From: Dermacentor variabilis
Taxonomy: Eukaryota; Arthropoda; Arachnida; Ixodida; Ixodidae
DNA: 64,000 nucleotides
Reading direction: 5' to 3'
Assembly (NCBI RefSeq): GCF_050947875.1
Contig: NC_134573.1
Coordinates: forward strand, 53,060,115 to 53,124,114
In this document: positions 10,061-19,373 of the stretch, one piece after another
Numbering within the stretch: position 1 is the first letter of the stretch
How the letters are laid out: every line of letters begins with the position of its first letter
Translations under genes and position numbers: made by a program
The notes under the pieces: model-generated
The model's input: only the letters and a program-made list of their open reading frames with translations
Database searches by the model: none
What the model was told of the DNA's origin: nothing

Positions 10061-11326
10061 AAGCTGCTACGATCACAGACAAGAAGTTGGTTACTGCAGG
10101 TGATGTTCGCAGGCACCAAGAATTGGACTGGGAATGCCGCCAGCTCGTCAAATACTACACTCAGGGCTGGCCTCGTCAAGACAGGCCCCGGAGCACATCA
10201 AGAAGTACTGGAGCCAACAAGGTGATCTGTCTTTGTACAACGTCATCCTGCTAAAAGGCAATCGCTTTGTTATGCCGGATTTGCTACAAAAGGATACGCT
10301 CGAACTTGTCCATGAAGGCCAGCAATGAATTAATTGATGCCTACTAATGGCCCAGCATTCCGTGTGGTGGTACGGACTTTCGGTGCGAATACGTGACAGA
10401 GTCACTCGCTGGAGACAGTGCGCAGAGACAAGAGCTCAAAGAGGTGAGCCATTGGTGACGGCGAAGACTCCAGAACAACCGTGGAAAAAAGTATGAATGG
10501 ACTTGTTTAGTTACAAGGGACACAAATATCTACTAGTAGTTGATAATCGTTCTCGCTACCCTGAAATCTACATGCAAAGCACGAACTCTGAGGCGGTCAT
10601 CAATGTAGTCAAAAGTATTTTTGCTAGTTTGGCATTCCCGCAGTAGTACGAAGTGATAATGGACCGCAATTTTCTTCAGATGCCTTGGCAGCTTTTGCGA
10701 AGCTTCCAACGCACCACCTCAAGTCCAAACTACCCGCAATCAAATGGGGAAGTGGAAATCATGGTGAGTACGATCAAAGAGTTATTTGCGAAAAGAGGCG
10801 ATCCTTTTCTGGCTCTTCTATCGGACAGAAACGCTGTAGGCGCCCAGCGCATTTACTATTGGGTCGCAGCCTGCGAACCAGGCTTCCCAAGACAGGGGAC
10901 TACCTGGAACCGAAGTGTCCTGCGCCAGAGGATTTGAAGTGCCAAGATAAAGAGGTGAGAAGGCCGCAGAAGAAAGGCTTCGATCGCTGTCATGCCGCGA
11001 CCGCCCTTCCTCCGCTGCAGTTGGCAGATACGGTATCGGTTCGAGACATCAAGGATTAGGCGTGTGTTCTCAGCCCAGCCTCCAAAACCCGCTCGTACGT
11101 CGTGGAAACGCGCAACGCGGTGCTTGTGCGTAATAGGATACATTCATACACAAGGATGAGCCAGCTCAACGATCCAGCTCGGAGTGAAAACCGCGAAGAG
11201 TTCCAAGAGCAGACCACGGCAACAGACGCCATGGCAACAGCAACACCACAAGTCTCTAATGATTGTGGAGTGAGAGTCGCTAGGTTTGGGCGTCGAGTAA
11301 AGACTGAGAGAAGACTTGAATTGTGA
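10061..11326 (+). pseudogene. gypsy integrase and pol C-terminus, broken
   Basis: The segment starts after ADTLSRAP. YYTQGWPRQ and LSLYNVILLKGNRFVMPDLLQKDTLELVHEG precede the zinc-binding region. A DLFSYKGHKYLLVVDNRSRYPEI block (about 10500-10565) holds the first catalytic aspartate of the DDE core, and SDNGPQFSSDA-like sequence (about 10650) follows after a frame change. SPNYPQSNGEVE (about 10722-10755) carries the glutamate region. The tail RSYVVETRNAVLVRNRIHSY is typical of gypsy Pol ends. Several stops and frameshifts are present. Confidence 0.75.
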
Positions 11327-11366
11327 AGTGTTTGGCGTTTATGGTGTGCATATCTCGAGGGAGAGA

Positions 11367-11446
11367 TGTAGAGGGCGCCACGCGCCATGCGTTCTATATA
11401 TTTGGTTTTCTAATAAAGGCGTGGGCATTCGTTCGGTCAACTAGGC
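11367..11446 (+). repeat. 3' LTR of the gypsy element, left half
   Basis: TGTAGAGGGCGCC starts here, directly after a purine tract (gagggagaga), and the sequence follows the 5' LTR (TATA-like ttctatatat, aataaagg, gcattcgttcggtcaact). It breaks off at a P-like transposon end. The LTR resumes at 21523 with actagcctgggagtcactt. Confidence 0.85.
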
Positions 11447-11481
11447 CAAAGCCACCAAGGAAAAAATGTAAGGCCTCCGCA
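11447..11481 (+). repeat. Left terminal inverted repeat of the P-like transposon
   Basis: It begins CAAAGCCACCAAGG and continues to aaggcctccgca. The reverse complement of 21488-21522 matches it over about 35 bp with three substitutions and one single-base length difference. Starting with CA is usual for the P superfamily. Confidence 0.85.
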
Positions 11482-12499
11482 CGCCGGTGGGAAGTCACGC
11501 TAGTCGGATGGGCCGGACAGTCGACGCCGTCGGCGTCTCCGCGACTACCTTCGTTGCGCTTGCAGTGTGTCTCTGTGCGCGTCGCGGATACTATGGCATG
11601 AGAAAATTAGTGCTGTCGTTAAGTGACAGCAACCTATAAATTCAGATGCTTCGTTTACAAAGCAAGACACGTATAGCTGACGCAAAAAATAAGGGGGAGC
11701 CGCTGGTTCACCGCAGTCAACACCACCATAGAAAGCAGCATTCTTTCATACCTTCCTTAGATTACTTGATTGGCAAGATTTTTATTTTTTGCGTGTATCG
11801 CAACACGACCTGCCTTATTGTGCTTGTGATCTTTGGTCGGGACTAAGACAAGCAAACTGCATGCTGCTTAGTCACTCAACTTTATACGGAAGGAAAGAAA
11901 GAGGAAAACTGCATATTGAAGACACAGAATATACTTTATTCACAAATGCTAAGAACTGTACTCAGAAACAAACATTTTAAATCTTCCATATACAATTATC
12001 GTTCTCACTCTTGAATTGCGTAAAACAGTCCTCGCTAGACACACGAATATCGAAGTTAATTTTATTGTGAAAATTTTATCATTATAGGGTCACGCACAAC
12101 TAATTCTCAAATAGAATAAGCTTCCGTCTTTGTTGTACCATTTCTTGTGGTTATTTTATTTCCACCCGCCTTGTTTGCAGGCCTTATCGGTCTTCATAAA
12201 ATACTGAGATAATGGTGAAAAGTAAGTAAAAAACGAGAGGCGTACTCTCAACCTAAAGGAAAACATGCAATTAATGGATTGCGGTAGCGTGGAGAGTTCG
12301 AATCATAAACAGGTAGCACAATACACACAAATAACATTTGACTTGGCCAAAATGCAGGGTTTAAATTTTGATAATGTAGGCAAATAAGTCCTAGCTACGC
12401 CACATGTTTCTTTTTACAAGGGTTCTGTCAACACAAACATACGTAGATGCTCAACAAAACAGAGCTTCATGAATAAAAAAATAAATAATGAGAAACATC
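11482..12499. other. Non-coding left part of the P-like transposon
   Basis: About 1 kb lies between the left inverted repeat and the stop of the transposase. It is AT-rich and holds no conserved reading frame. On the minus strand it would be the transposase 3' UTR; a gaataaagt candidate poly(A) signal on the minus strand lies near 11934. Confidence 0.5.
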
Positions 12500-15474
12500 T
12501 CAGGCCTTCAAGGTCTGCAATTTTCGGTCGTTCTTGGCGTTGCGTAATTTGTCGTTTTCTGTGCGGCACAAGTTGTTCAGCAGTCTATTCGCTGCAGCAC
12601 TTACAACATGCCCCATTACCTCCTGTGCAGGATGACCGAATTCACACACATCGACATCCTCAAAGTCATGAAGGGTAGCGAACACAAGGCCGACAAGAGT
12701 ATCTTTCTGCCTAGGAAGGCTGAAAAACCGTACGGCATATTCTGGTGTCCTGAGCTTGTCCAATATAATTTCAGTAAAGAGTACAGCATTAACTACAACT
12801 GCTCGTGGAAACTTCAGGCCACCCCTTGTCATCTTCGTGATTAATGCATTCTCAGGGTCATCTAGATCGACGTCTTGCATCACCAGGCTTTCACTGCAAG
12901 ATGCGCATGTCAGCTTTTTTAGAGCTGCATGGGCACAATAGCCGGCAACATAGGTTAGTGCCTGTAGCCTTGACGTTGTTTTCTCAATGTCGGAGTCGGT
13001 CACAGTGTCTTGAAAGTGGCCGTTTCCTGAATGTACACTTGTCTCCAACGTGTTCGCGCTCGGTGGTAGTAGAATGTCCAAATCGGGCAGGTCCAGAACC
13101 TTCTGCAAACGCAATTTGTTTTCAGATTCATATATCTGACTTATAGACACGTGGTAATTGGCACCAGACAATTGCCGGTACTTTCCAAAGCGATCCTCTA
13201 AGCTATCAGTTTGAAATTTGCCCGAAAGAACATACTCGAAATGAAGCTCTTTGATACAGTATATGGCAAGTTCGTGCAAGGCATGGGTAGTGTGGCTGAA
13301 AGCTATGTGCGTTTCACGTGTCAAGCGGCCATTGTCATGTTCGAGGCTTCTCCAGTGATCAAGCCATTGAACTATTCTCTCTAAGAATTCTAGTTGACGA
13401 CATGACGATGAAACTATTGGACCTTGCAATTGATCTCGCAACCGCTGTTCTTTTCTTGGCGTCTTGACGTTAACAATGTTCCAGCAAGTGAAAATGGTGT
13501 CGACATATTGAGAGGTTTCCTTTGCATGCTGGAACGTTGCAACACTGATAGCAGCAACAGTAGATGAGTTAAAAATCTTTAAGGCCAGTTTAACGTTCTG
13601 CCGTTCCATGTTTGAGGGGTTCAGTGCCTTCAATGTGAGCGTTGGTGCTAGCTTCAAGAGCTCATGCTTTTCAGCTTCGTGCAGCTGGCATAATATCTTG
13701 AAAGATGCTGTAAGTATCTTTGGTTCAGCCTCATTACTCTTCGGTTCAGGAAAGTACATGCATTTGCCATTGTTTCTTTGATTCAGCCAGTTATTTGTTA
13801 TACACTTTAGTATGTGAACTGGGTCCACCACAAAAAACAGGGGTCGTGATGGGTCAGCAGGATGCTGGTAAACAATGCTGACACTTGCCGGCTTAGCGAA
13901 GTAGGACATGGCTTTTCTGTTTATGGAGTTATTGTCCGAGATCACTGCGATTATTCTAAAACCAGATGCCTCTAGATCCGAAGGAAGTCATGCAGCGCCT
14001 TAGCATCGATTTGTGCCACAGGAAGGATGTGTACAACATCCTTGTTTGAAGAAAGCAGGCTCTGTATCATAAATACGTGGGCAGTTTTTGCTGCAGTCGA
14101 TGAATTTACCGCAGCACCAGTAACCAACCCAGCATTGTAATCAAAAAATGATTGAAGGTGAATGTCATCAATCATTAACGTTACAGTCTTTTCATGCTCT
14201 TTATATGTGCTTACAATACGCTTTGCATAGGAAAGAAAGCTACATTCTTGCTGCTCCGTTTCAGGGCGTACATCGTACGATGAACAGAGTCTTTTGATCA
14301 TATCAGGATGCGGCATCTTAAGCTCCATCGAACTTCTCAGGAATCTATATGCATGAGGTGAAATTGTGAACAAAAGGCTAGCAAAAACCAATAAATCGGG
14401 GGGATATCGGCCAGCATCATTCAAAACGAGATCAACTTGACTCTTCAAGAATTTAAGCACTTCTAAATGCCATTCTTGCAACTCGCATGCGGAATGTTTT
14501 CCACTTACTTCCTCTAGCATTGTCGAAACCAATGTCAGTAGATGACGTGCCTTTTCAGAACGCTCAGTGCTGATATCATTACGTGTCTGTTCGATCATGT
14601 GTAACACACTTTTCAAATCTGTCAAGTCGCACAGCTTTTCAGGAACTAAAACATCACCACACTTCCTCACACCCGTTTCACCAAAAAATACCTCGACGCG
14701 CAGGTCTGTGGACACGATCACTGAAGTACGGACTGCAGGAGCAGATTGAAGTGACAAGTCCAAAAAGAAAACCTTGGAGCCCTTGTTCAAAACTGTCCAG
14801 AAGTCCGAGCACTGAAAGCTTGGCAAGGCCTTCAGCAAGTCCGCAAAGCTACTAACCAGATTTTTGGCGTCCTGTTCTGCTTGGGTTTGCTGAGAAAGCA
14901 TTATTGCTTTTTGCAAATATGTGGCTTCCAAGCGCGCTCTTTTGGCAGCCGGCGCTTCTCCAACGCGCACTTGCGGACGCGATAAATAGGCAGGGCAATT
15001 GGGAAACAAGCTCGGAACTGCAGTTTTCTTCAGACGGATGTTTTTCATGGCAACTTCGACCACTTTTCCTGTCTTGACTTCCGTGTAAGATGTCGTCTTC
15101 AAGTAATCCGATGGCAAGAAATGCTTTTCACAGAGCTGAAATAAAAAACAAAAAAAGCCGTTACAGGTATGAAGCTTGACGAAAATGTTGAATTTACAAG
15201 CGCGTCGACAGGTGCAGAGACCCATCTATTGTGCACGCGTCCACGAATGCATTGCGCACTATGCTGACGAAACCTATTCGTCTGGAAACCCAGAATAACA
15301 ATAGAGGGAAGAAATACTTACCACTGTGTACTTCGTTGGCGAGAAGTCCTTCCGAGGAACTGCTCTCGTCCATGGTTCCCAAGTGGCTCGGTCAGATTGG
15401 AACTTGTGCACTCGCACACTTTGTCCTCCGTCATAATTGGACTTGCAGTTTGCTGCGCAACAACAGCCAGGCAT
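12500..15474 (-). pseudogene. THAP-domain P-element-like transposase, two exons, one frameshift
   Basis: Exon 1 (15474-15322) encodes MPGCCCAANCKSNY through SPTKYTV; a GTAAGT donor (15321-15316) and a TTTCAG acceptor (15138-15136) define a 186-bp intron. Exon 2 continues in phase with LCEKHFLPSDY, completing the C2CH THAP zinc finger (C5, C10, C53, H56) with AVPSLFP at its end. The catalytic part has LMIDDIHLQSFFDYNAG, ISDNNSINRKAM, FVVDPVHILKCITNN, LEDRFGKYRQLSGANYH and YVAGYCAHAALKKLTC, the expected order for P/THAP9 transposases. Length is about 930 residues, near THAP9. A single-base loss near 13975 shifts the frame (DFLR to DLEASGF). That could be a real lesion or an assembly error. Confidence 0.85.
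15136..15321 (-). other. Intron in the P-like transposase gene
   Basis: The minus strand reads GTG|GTAAGTATTTC at the donor and TTTTTTATTTCAG|CTCTGTG at the acceptor. Joining keeps the frame and joins the two halves of the THAP zinc finger. P-superfamily transposase genes commonly have introns; whether this one is regulated in germline versus soma cannot be judged here. Confidence 0.8.
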
Positions 15475-15709
15475 CGTTGCGCTTCCGTGTACGACGAACC
15501 ACGCACAATCGAAGAAAAGCAATCGCGTTTACGTGCAGCATGCCCCACCAAAGCCACCAAGCAAATGCTCCACGCGTTGCCGCTCTAGCGTTGCAGCCAC
15601 AGAGAAAATTTGTTTTCAGAACGCGCGCCGCGTTTTCGAAACGCAGCGCTCCCCCATCCACCGCTATCATCCGACTCTCGTAACGTATTGACAGGGGAGA
15701 GGAGGTGAT
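15475..15709 (-). other. Upstream region of the P-like transposase
   Basis: This 235-bp stretch lies between the transposase start and the transposon's right end (interrupted by LINE-C). It is CpG-rich and should contain the transposase promoter and internal transposase-binding sites. No TATA box is obvious. Confidence 0.4.
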
Positions 15710-15720
15710 GCGGTGGCCTT
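15710..15720 (-). repeat. Target-site duplication of LINE-C, 3' copy
   Basis: On the minus strand this is AAGGCCACCGC, identical to 21498-21488. It belongs to the P-like transposon's right inverted repeat, whose left counterpart reads AAGGCCTCCGC. Confidence 0.85.
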
Positions 15721-15836
15721 TTTAGTAGTAGTAGAAAACTTTTAATGAGATCGTTTAAGAGATTCGCGGATTCGAAGCCTCCGTCGTCTTTCTTGGCGCC
15801 GGCGACTTGAGGCTTCTCTTCAGCAAGGTTGGGCCC
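15721..15836 (-). other. 3' UTR and tail of LINE-C
   Basis: After the ORF2 stop about 116 bp remain, ending in ctactactacta plus aaa on the minus strand. A short 3' UTR with a simple-sequence tail in place of poly(A) is common in I-type LINEs, where the reverse transcriptase recognises this end. Confidence 0.7.
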
Positions 15837-18800
15837 CTAGTCCAGGGCTCCACTGAGTCGCGCTGCATCAGCAGCGTGCCGCACTAAGGCCCTTTGGGCC
15901 GCGAGCTCGCTGCTGGTGAGCCGGCTCTCCCATTGCTCCGCACTCGGGAATTCGTGTTGGTGGAATGCTTTATTTCGTTCGCACTCCCATGTGATGTGGT
16001 ATAGTGTGGGTGTGTCGCCGCACCAGGGGCAGTTTGCTCTGTATTGTGTTGGTGACATCTTGTTATAGATGTACAAGTTGGGGAAGGAGTTCGTTTGTAG
16101 CCTACGCCAGCCGACTGCTTCCTCCCTCGTGAGGGCTTTGTGTGGTGGTGGGTACTTGAATCTAGTCCCCCTGTATAGTTGTAATGTCTCTGTGTATCCC
16201 CCCTCGCATGCCAGTAGCTGAAGCTCCAGAACATCTGACATGCCTGCTCGGTATGTAAGCCCTCGAGCTAGGCTGTCTGCTCTTTCGTTCCCCGCTACGC
16301 CTGCGTGGCCTGGGACCCAGATTATGTGTTGTATGGGTGTCTGCTCAGCAGAGGCTGCTGCCCCACTGATTATCCTGAGGGCCATGCCGCTAATTCTGCC
16401 CTTCGTATAGTTTTTACACGTGTCTTTCGAGTCTGTTAAGATGTTTAGGGATCGGCCTTTCCTATAGCCTTCTGCTACCGCCAGCGCGACGGCAATTTCC
16501 TCGGCCTCCGTTATGCCCACGACCTCCACTGAGGCGCATGTGGCCATGTCTCCTGTGCTATTAGCTACCACCGTAGCGGCTAAGCGCTTCCCTGCATGTA
16601 CGTACATGGAGGCGTCCGTATAGACTGTGTTCTCTGACCGGCCTAGCCTCCTTTCTAGCTGCTCGGCCCTTGCTGTTCGTCTGTCCTCGTGTAGGTTAGG
16701 ATCCATGTTTTTAGGCAGGGGTCCTACATTAAAGGTCTTTCTAAGGTCGTCCGGTACGTCCGCGTATCTGTCTACCAGTCCGCACGTGTTCCGACCCAAC
16801 CTTCTCAGGAGCGCCCTTCCCGTAGAGGAGCCTCTGAGTCTGATGAGTTGTGCCCCCAATCGAGCCTCGGCAAGCTCATCGAAGGTATTGCTGATTCCGA
16901 GTTGGAGTAGCTTCTCGTTTGATGCGTTTCTGGGTAGGTGTAGAGCAATCTTGTATGCCTTCCTGAGAATACAGTCGGCTTGCTCTCGCTCCGCCTTTGT
17001 TGTTGCGTGGTAGGGCAAGGAGTACATAACTCTGCTAACGATTAGGCTGTTGACGAGTTTGAGGGTATCTTCTTCTTTCATCCCGTACCTTCGCTGAGAG
17101 ACTCTACTGATCATTCTGCCAACCTGCTCCGCGGCTCTTCTCAGCAGGCTGATGGTATGGCTGCATTTTCGGCTGCTCTGCAGCCACATGCCTAGGATTC
17201 GTACCATGTTCTGCTCTGGGATCAATTGCCCCTCTAGAACTACTTCCAGCGAGGCTTTGGTAGGATTTCTTCCGATCCTGATGATTTCCGACTTCTCCGT
17301 CGAACATCTGAGGCCTCTCTCCCTGACGTAGGTCTCTACGCAGGTCGCAGCTTCTTGTAGTCTGTCCTGCTTCTCCCCTAACGATCTTTGGGTGACCCAC
17401 ACCGTGATGTCGTCGGCATACATCGCATGTTGGATGCCCGGGATTTCCTTGAGGCGTCTTGCTAGCCCGATCATCGCCATATTGAACAGGACGGGCGATA
17501 TCACGGAGCCTTGGGGTGTTCCTTTGCAAGGCGTGGTGAAGACGTCGCTTCTCAGCTCGCCTAGTCCCACGGTCGCTGTTCTGTCGCTCAGGAAGGCCCT
17601 GATGTAGTTGTGGGTTCTTCCCCCGCAGTTGGTGTTGTTGATGCCTTCCATGATGGCGGCGTGGCTCACGTTGTCGAAGGCTCCCTTTATGTCGAGGGCC
17701 ATGACAACGTTTTCGCCACTTCTCGGCATTTTCTCGAGTACCTCCTCCTTGAGTTGGAGTAGTACGTCCTGCGTAGACAGGTGGGCTCTGAACCCGTACA
17801 TGCTGTCTGGGTACAGTTGGGTCCTCTCTAGGTGCGACTGGATCCTTTTTGTGATTACTTTCTCGTACATCTTGCCCAGGCACGACGTGAGGGAGATCGG
17901 CCTGAGGTTCTCGACCTGGAGTTTCTTGCCTGGCTTCGGGATCATTACCACTACCGCGTGTTTCCACTCGGCCGGCACTTTTCCTTCGTGCCAGAGCTTG
18001 TTGAAGTAGGCTGTGAGCTGATCTATGGCGCCATCGCTGAGGTTTCTTATGAGCGAGTTCTTGATTCTGTCCGCCCCCGCTGCTGTGTTTTTTGTTGCCG
18101 ACCTGATCGCCTCGACGACTTCCTCTCTCGTTATGGGCCGATCCATGGTGGGATTCTCTTCGCCCTGGTACTCTTCTTGGTAGCTTTCGACCTGGTCTTT
18201 GCCGTAGCATTTGACCCGGACTTCCTCGAGTAGCTGTTCGTCCGTGCCCGTGTACTGGTGCACCAGCCTCTGAATCGATTTGCCGCTTTCTGATTTGTTC
18301 TTGCTCGGGTCCATGAGGGACTTGAGGATCTGCCACGTCCTGGCCGTGCTGAGGGTGCCGTTCAGCGCGTTGCTGAATTGCTGCCATCCTTGCCTAGCCA
18401 GCTGCGTTGCATACTCCTCCGCTTGTTTAGTTATTTCGGCTATTTTAATCTTTAGCTTCCTATTGAACTTCTGTCTTTTCCAATGCTTGGTGAGGCCGCG
18501 TCTCGCCTCCCATAGCTTGAGGAGCCGCTTGTCCACCTCCGGAGTTTGTTCGGTTCTATCCACCTCTTTAGTATAGAGTTCTTGGATCTGTCTGAGTTGC
18601 TGGCTCCACTCCTCCGCAGAAACAATGTCGCCCTTGATCTGCTTGCAGTGTGCTCTGAAGGCGTCCCAGTCCGTTAGGCGGACCTTGCCTATTTTCCGCT
18701 TGATATTGTTTGCGGTTGTGCTGATCCTTATTATGTGGTGGTCGCTTCCAAGGTTCTCGAGCAGGTTCTCCCATTCTGCTTGTCTGGCGCCCCTTACGAA

Positions 18801-19373
18801 GGTTAAGTCAGGGCACGTGTCTGAACTGACGCTGTTCCCCTGTCTAGTTGGGTGGTGTTCGTCGGTTAGCAATTCGCACTCTGCCTGTTCTGCTGCAGCG
18901 CAAATGCCACGTCCCTTCTTGTCGTCTTTATTGTAGCCCCACCTCGGGCTCTTGGCGTTGAAATCACCTGCTATCACTAGGGTGTTGTTCCCCGCGAACT
19001 TTTTCGCCTCCGTAAAGAGCCTAATAAAGTCCCCATCTTTCTGTCTGGGCGGGCTGTATAGGTTTATAATATAAGTGCTTTTAGATCGTGCTTTCTTTTT
19101 GGGGATTATCTCCGTGATCACGTGTTCGATCCGGGTGTCCTTTATTTCGTTATGTGCTATGGCTACTACTTGCTTGCTAATGAGAGTTGCCGTACGGCCA
19201 TTTTCCTGACACGTGTAGCCCCTAAGCGTAGGGGTGCAGTTTGTTTCCTGTAGCATAATTACGTCTGGTGGGGTTCCTCTGGCATAGATGAATTGCTGCA
19301 GGAGGCCTTGTTTTTGCCTGTACCCCCTGCAGTTCCACTGCCACATCTCTAATTGTTGGAGGCGTTCTGCCAT
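15837..19373 (-). CDS. LINE-C ORF2: endonuclease-reverse transcriptase-RNase H polyprotein
   Basis: The 1178-residue protein nicks target DNA and copies LINE RNA by target-primed reverse transcription. The APE endonuclease covers about residues 10-215: QWNCRG, LQET (41-44), GDFNAKSPRWG (136-146), GSDHHI (209-214). RT covers about 460-700: PISLTSCLGK, ALDIKGAFDNVSH (559-571), GTPQGSVISPVLFN (618-631) and YADD (652-655). The linker PLPKNMDPN precedes RNase H (about 915-1040): YTDAS, TEAEEIAVALA, LTDSKD, PGHAGVAGNERAD, all acidic residues kept. A C-terminal CCHC (C1115, C1118, H1126, C1131) follows. The ATG at 19373 overlaps the end of ORF1 by 25 bp in the -1 frame, suggesting reinitiation or frameshifting. 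No lesion was found. Confidence 0.92.
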   Translation of the reverse strand: MAERLQQLEMWQWNCRGYRQKQGLLQQFIYARGTPPDVIMLQETNCTPTLRGYTCQENGRTATLISKQVVAIAHNEIKDTRIEHVITEIIPKKKARSKSTYIINLYSPPRQKDGDFIRLFTEAKKFAGNNTLVIAGDFNAKSPRWGYNKDDKKGRGICAAAEQAECELLTDEHHPTRQGNSVSSDTCPDLTFVRGARQAEWENLLENLGSDHHIIRISTTANNIKRKIGKVRLTDWDAFRAHCKQIKGDIVSAEEWSQQLRQIQELYTKEVDRTEQTPEVDKRLLKLWEARRGLTKHWKRQKFNRKLKIKIAEITKQAEEYATQLARQGWQQFSNALNGTLSTARTWQILKSLMDPSKNKSESGKSIQRLVHQYTGTDEQLLEEVRVKCYGKDQVESYQEEYQGEENPTMDRPITREEVVEAIRSATKNTAAGADRIKNSLIRNLSDGAIDQLTAYFNKLWHEGKVPAEWKHAVVVMIPKPGKKLQVENLRPISLTSCLGKMYEKVITKRIQSHLERTQLYPDSMYGFRAHLSTQDVLLQLKEEVLEKMPRSGENVVMALDIKGAFDNVSHAAIMEGINNTNCGGRTHNYIRAFLSDRTATVGLGELRSDVFTTPCKGTPQGSVISPVLFNMAMIGLARRLKEIPGIQHAMYADDITVWVTQRSLGEKQDRLQEAATCVETYVRERGLRCSTEKSEIIRIGRNPTKASLEVVLEGQLIPEQNMVRILGMWLQSSRKCSHTISLLRRAAEQVGRMISRVSQRRYGMKEEDTLKLVNSLIVSRVMYSLPYHATTKAEREQADCILRKAYKIALHLPRNASNEKLLQLGISNTFDELAEARLGAQLIRLRGSSTGRALLRRLGRNTCGLVDRYADVPDDLRKTFNVGPLPKNMDPNLHEDRRTARAEQLERRLGRSENTVYTDASMYVHAGKRLAATVVANSTGDMATCASVEVVGITEAEEIAVALAVAEGYRKGRSLNILTDSKDTCKNYTKGRISGMALRIISGAAASAEQTPIQHIIWVPGHAGVAGNERADSLARGLTYRAGMSDVLELQLLACEGGYTETLQLYRGTRFKYPPPHKALTREEAVGWRRLQTNSFPNLYIYNKMSPTQYRANCPWCGDTPTLYHITWECERNKAFHQHEFPSAEQWESRLTSSELAAQRALVRHAADAARLSGALD

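Noticed and set aside
16627..18936. Large open frames antisense or out of frame to LINE-C ORF2, including a 427-codon one at 17104-18387
   Set aside because: They overlap the clearly homologous ORF2 in other frames, are low-complexity (Arg/Gln/His- or Leu/Ser-rich), and show no family motif. They are shadows of GC-rich coding sequence.
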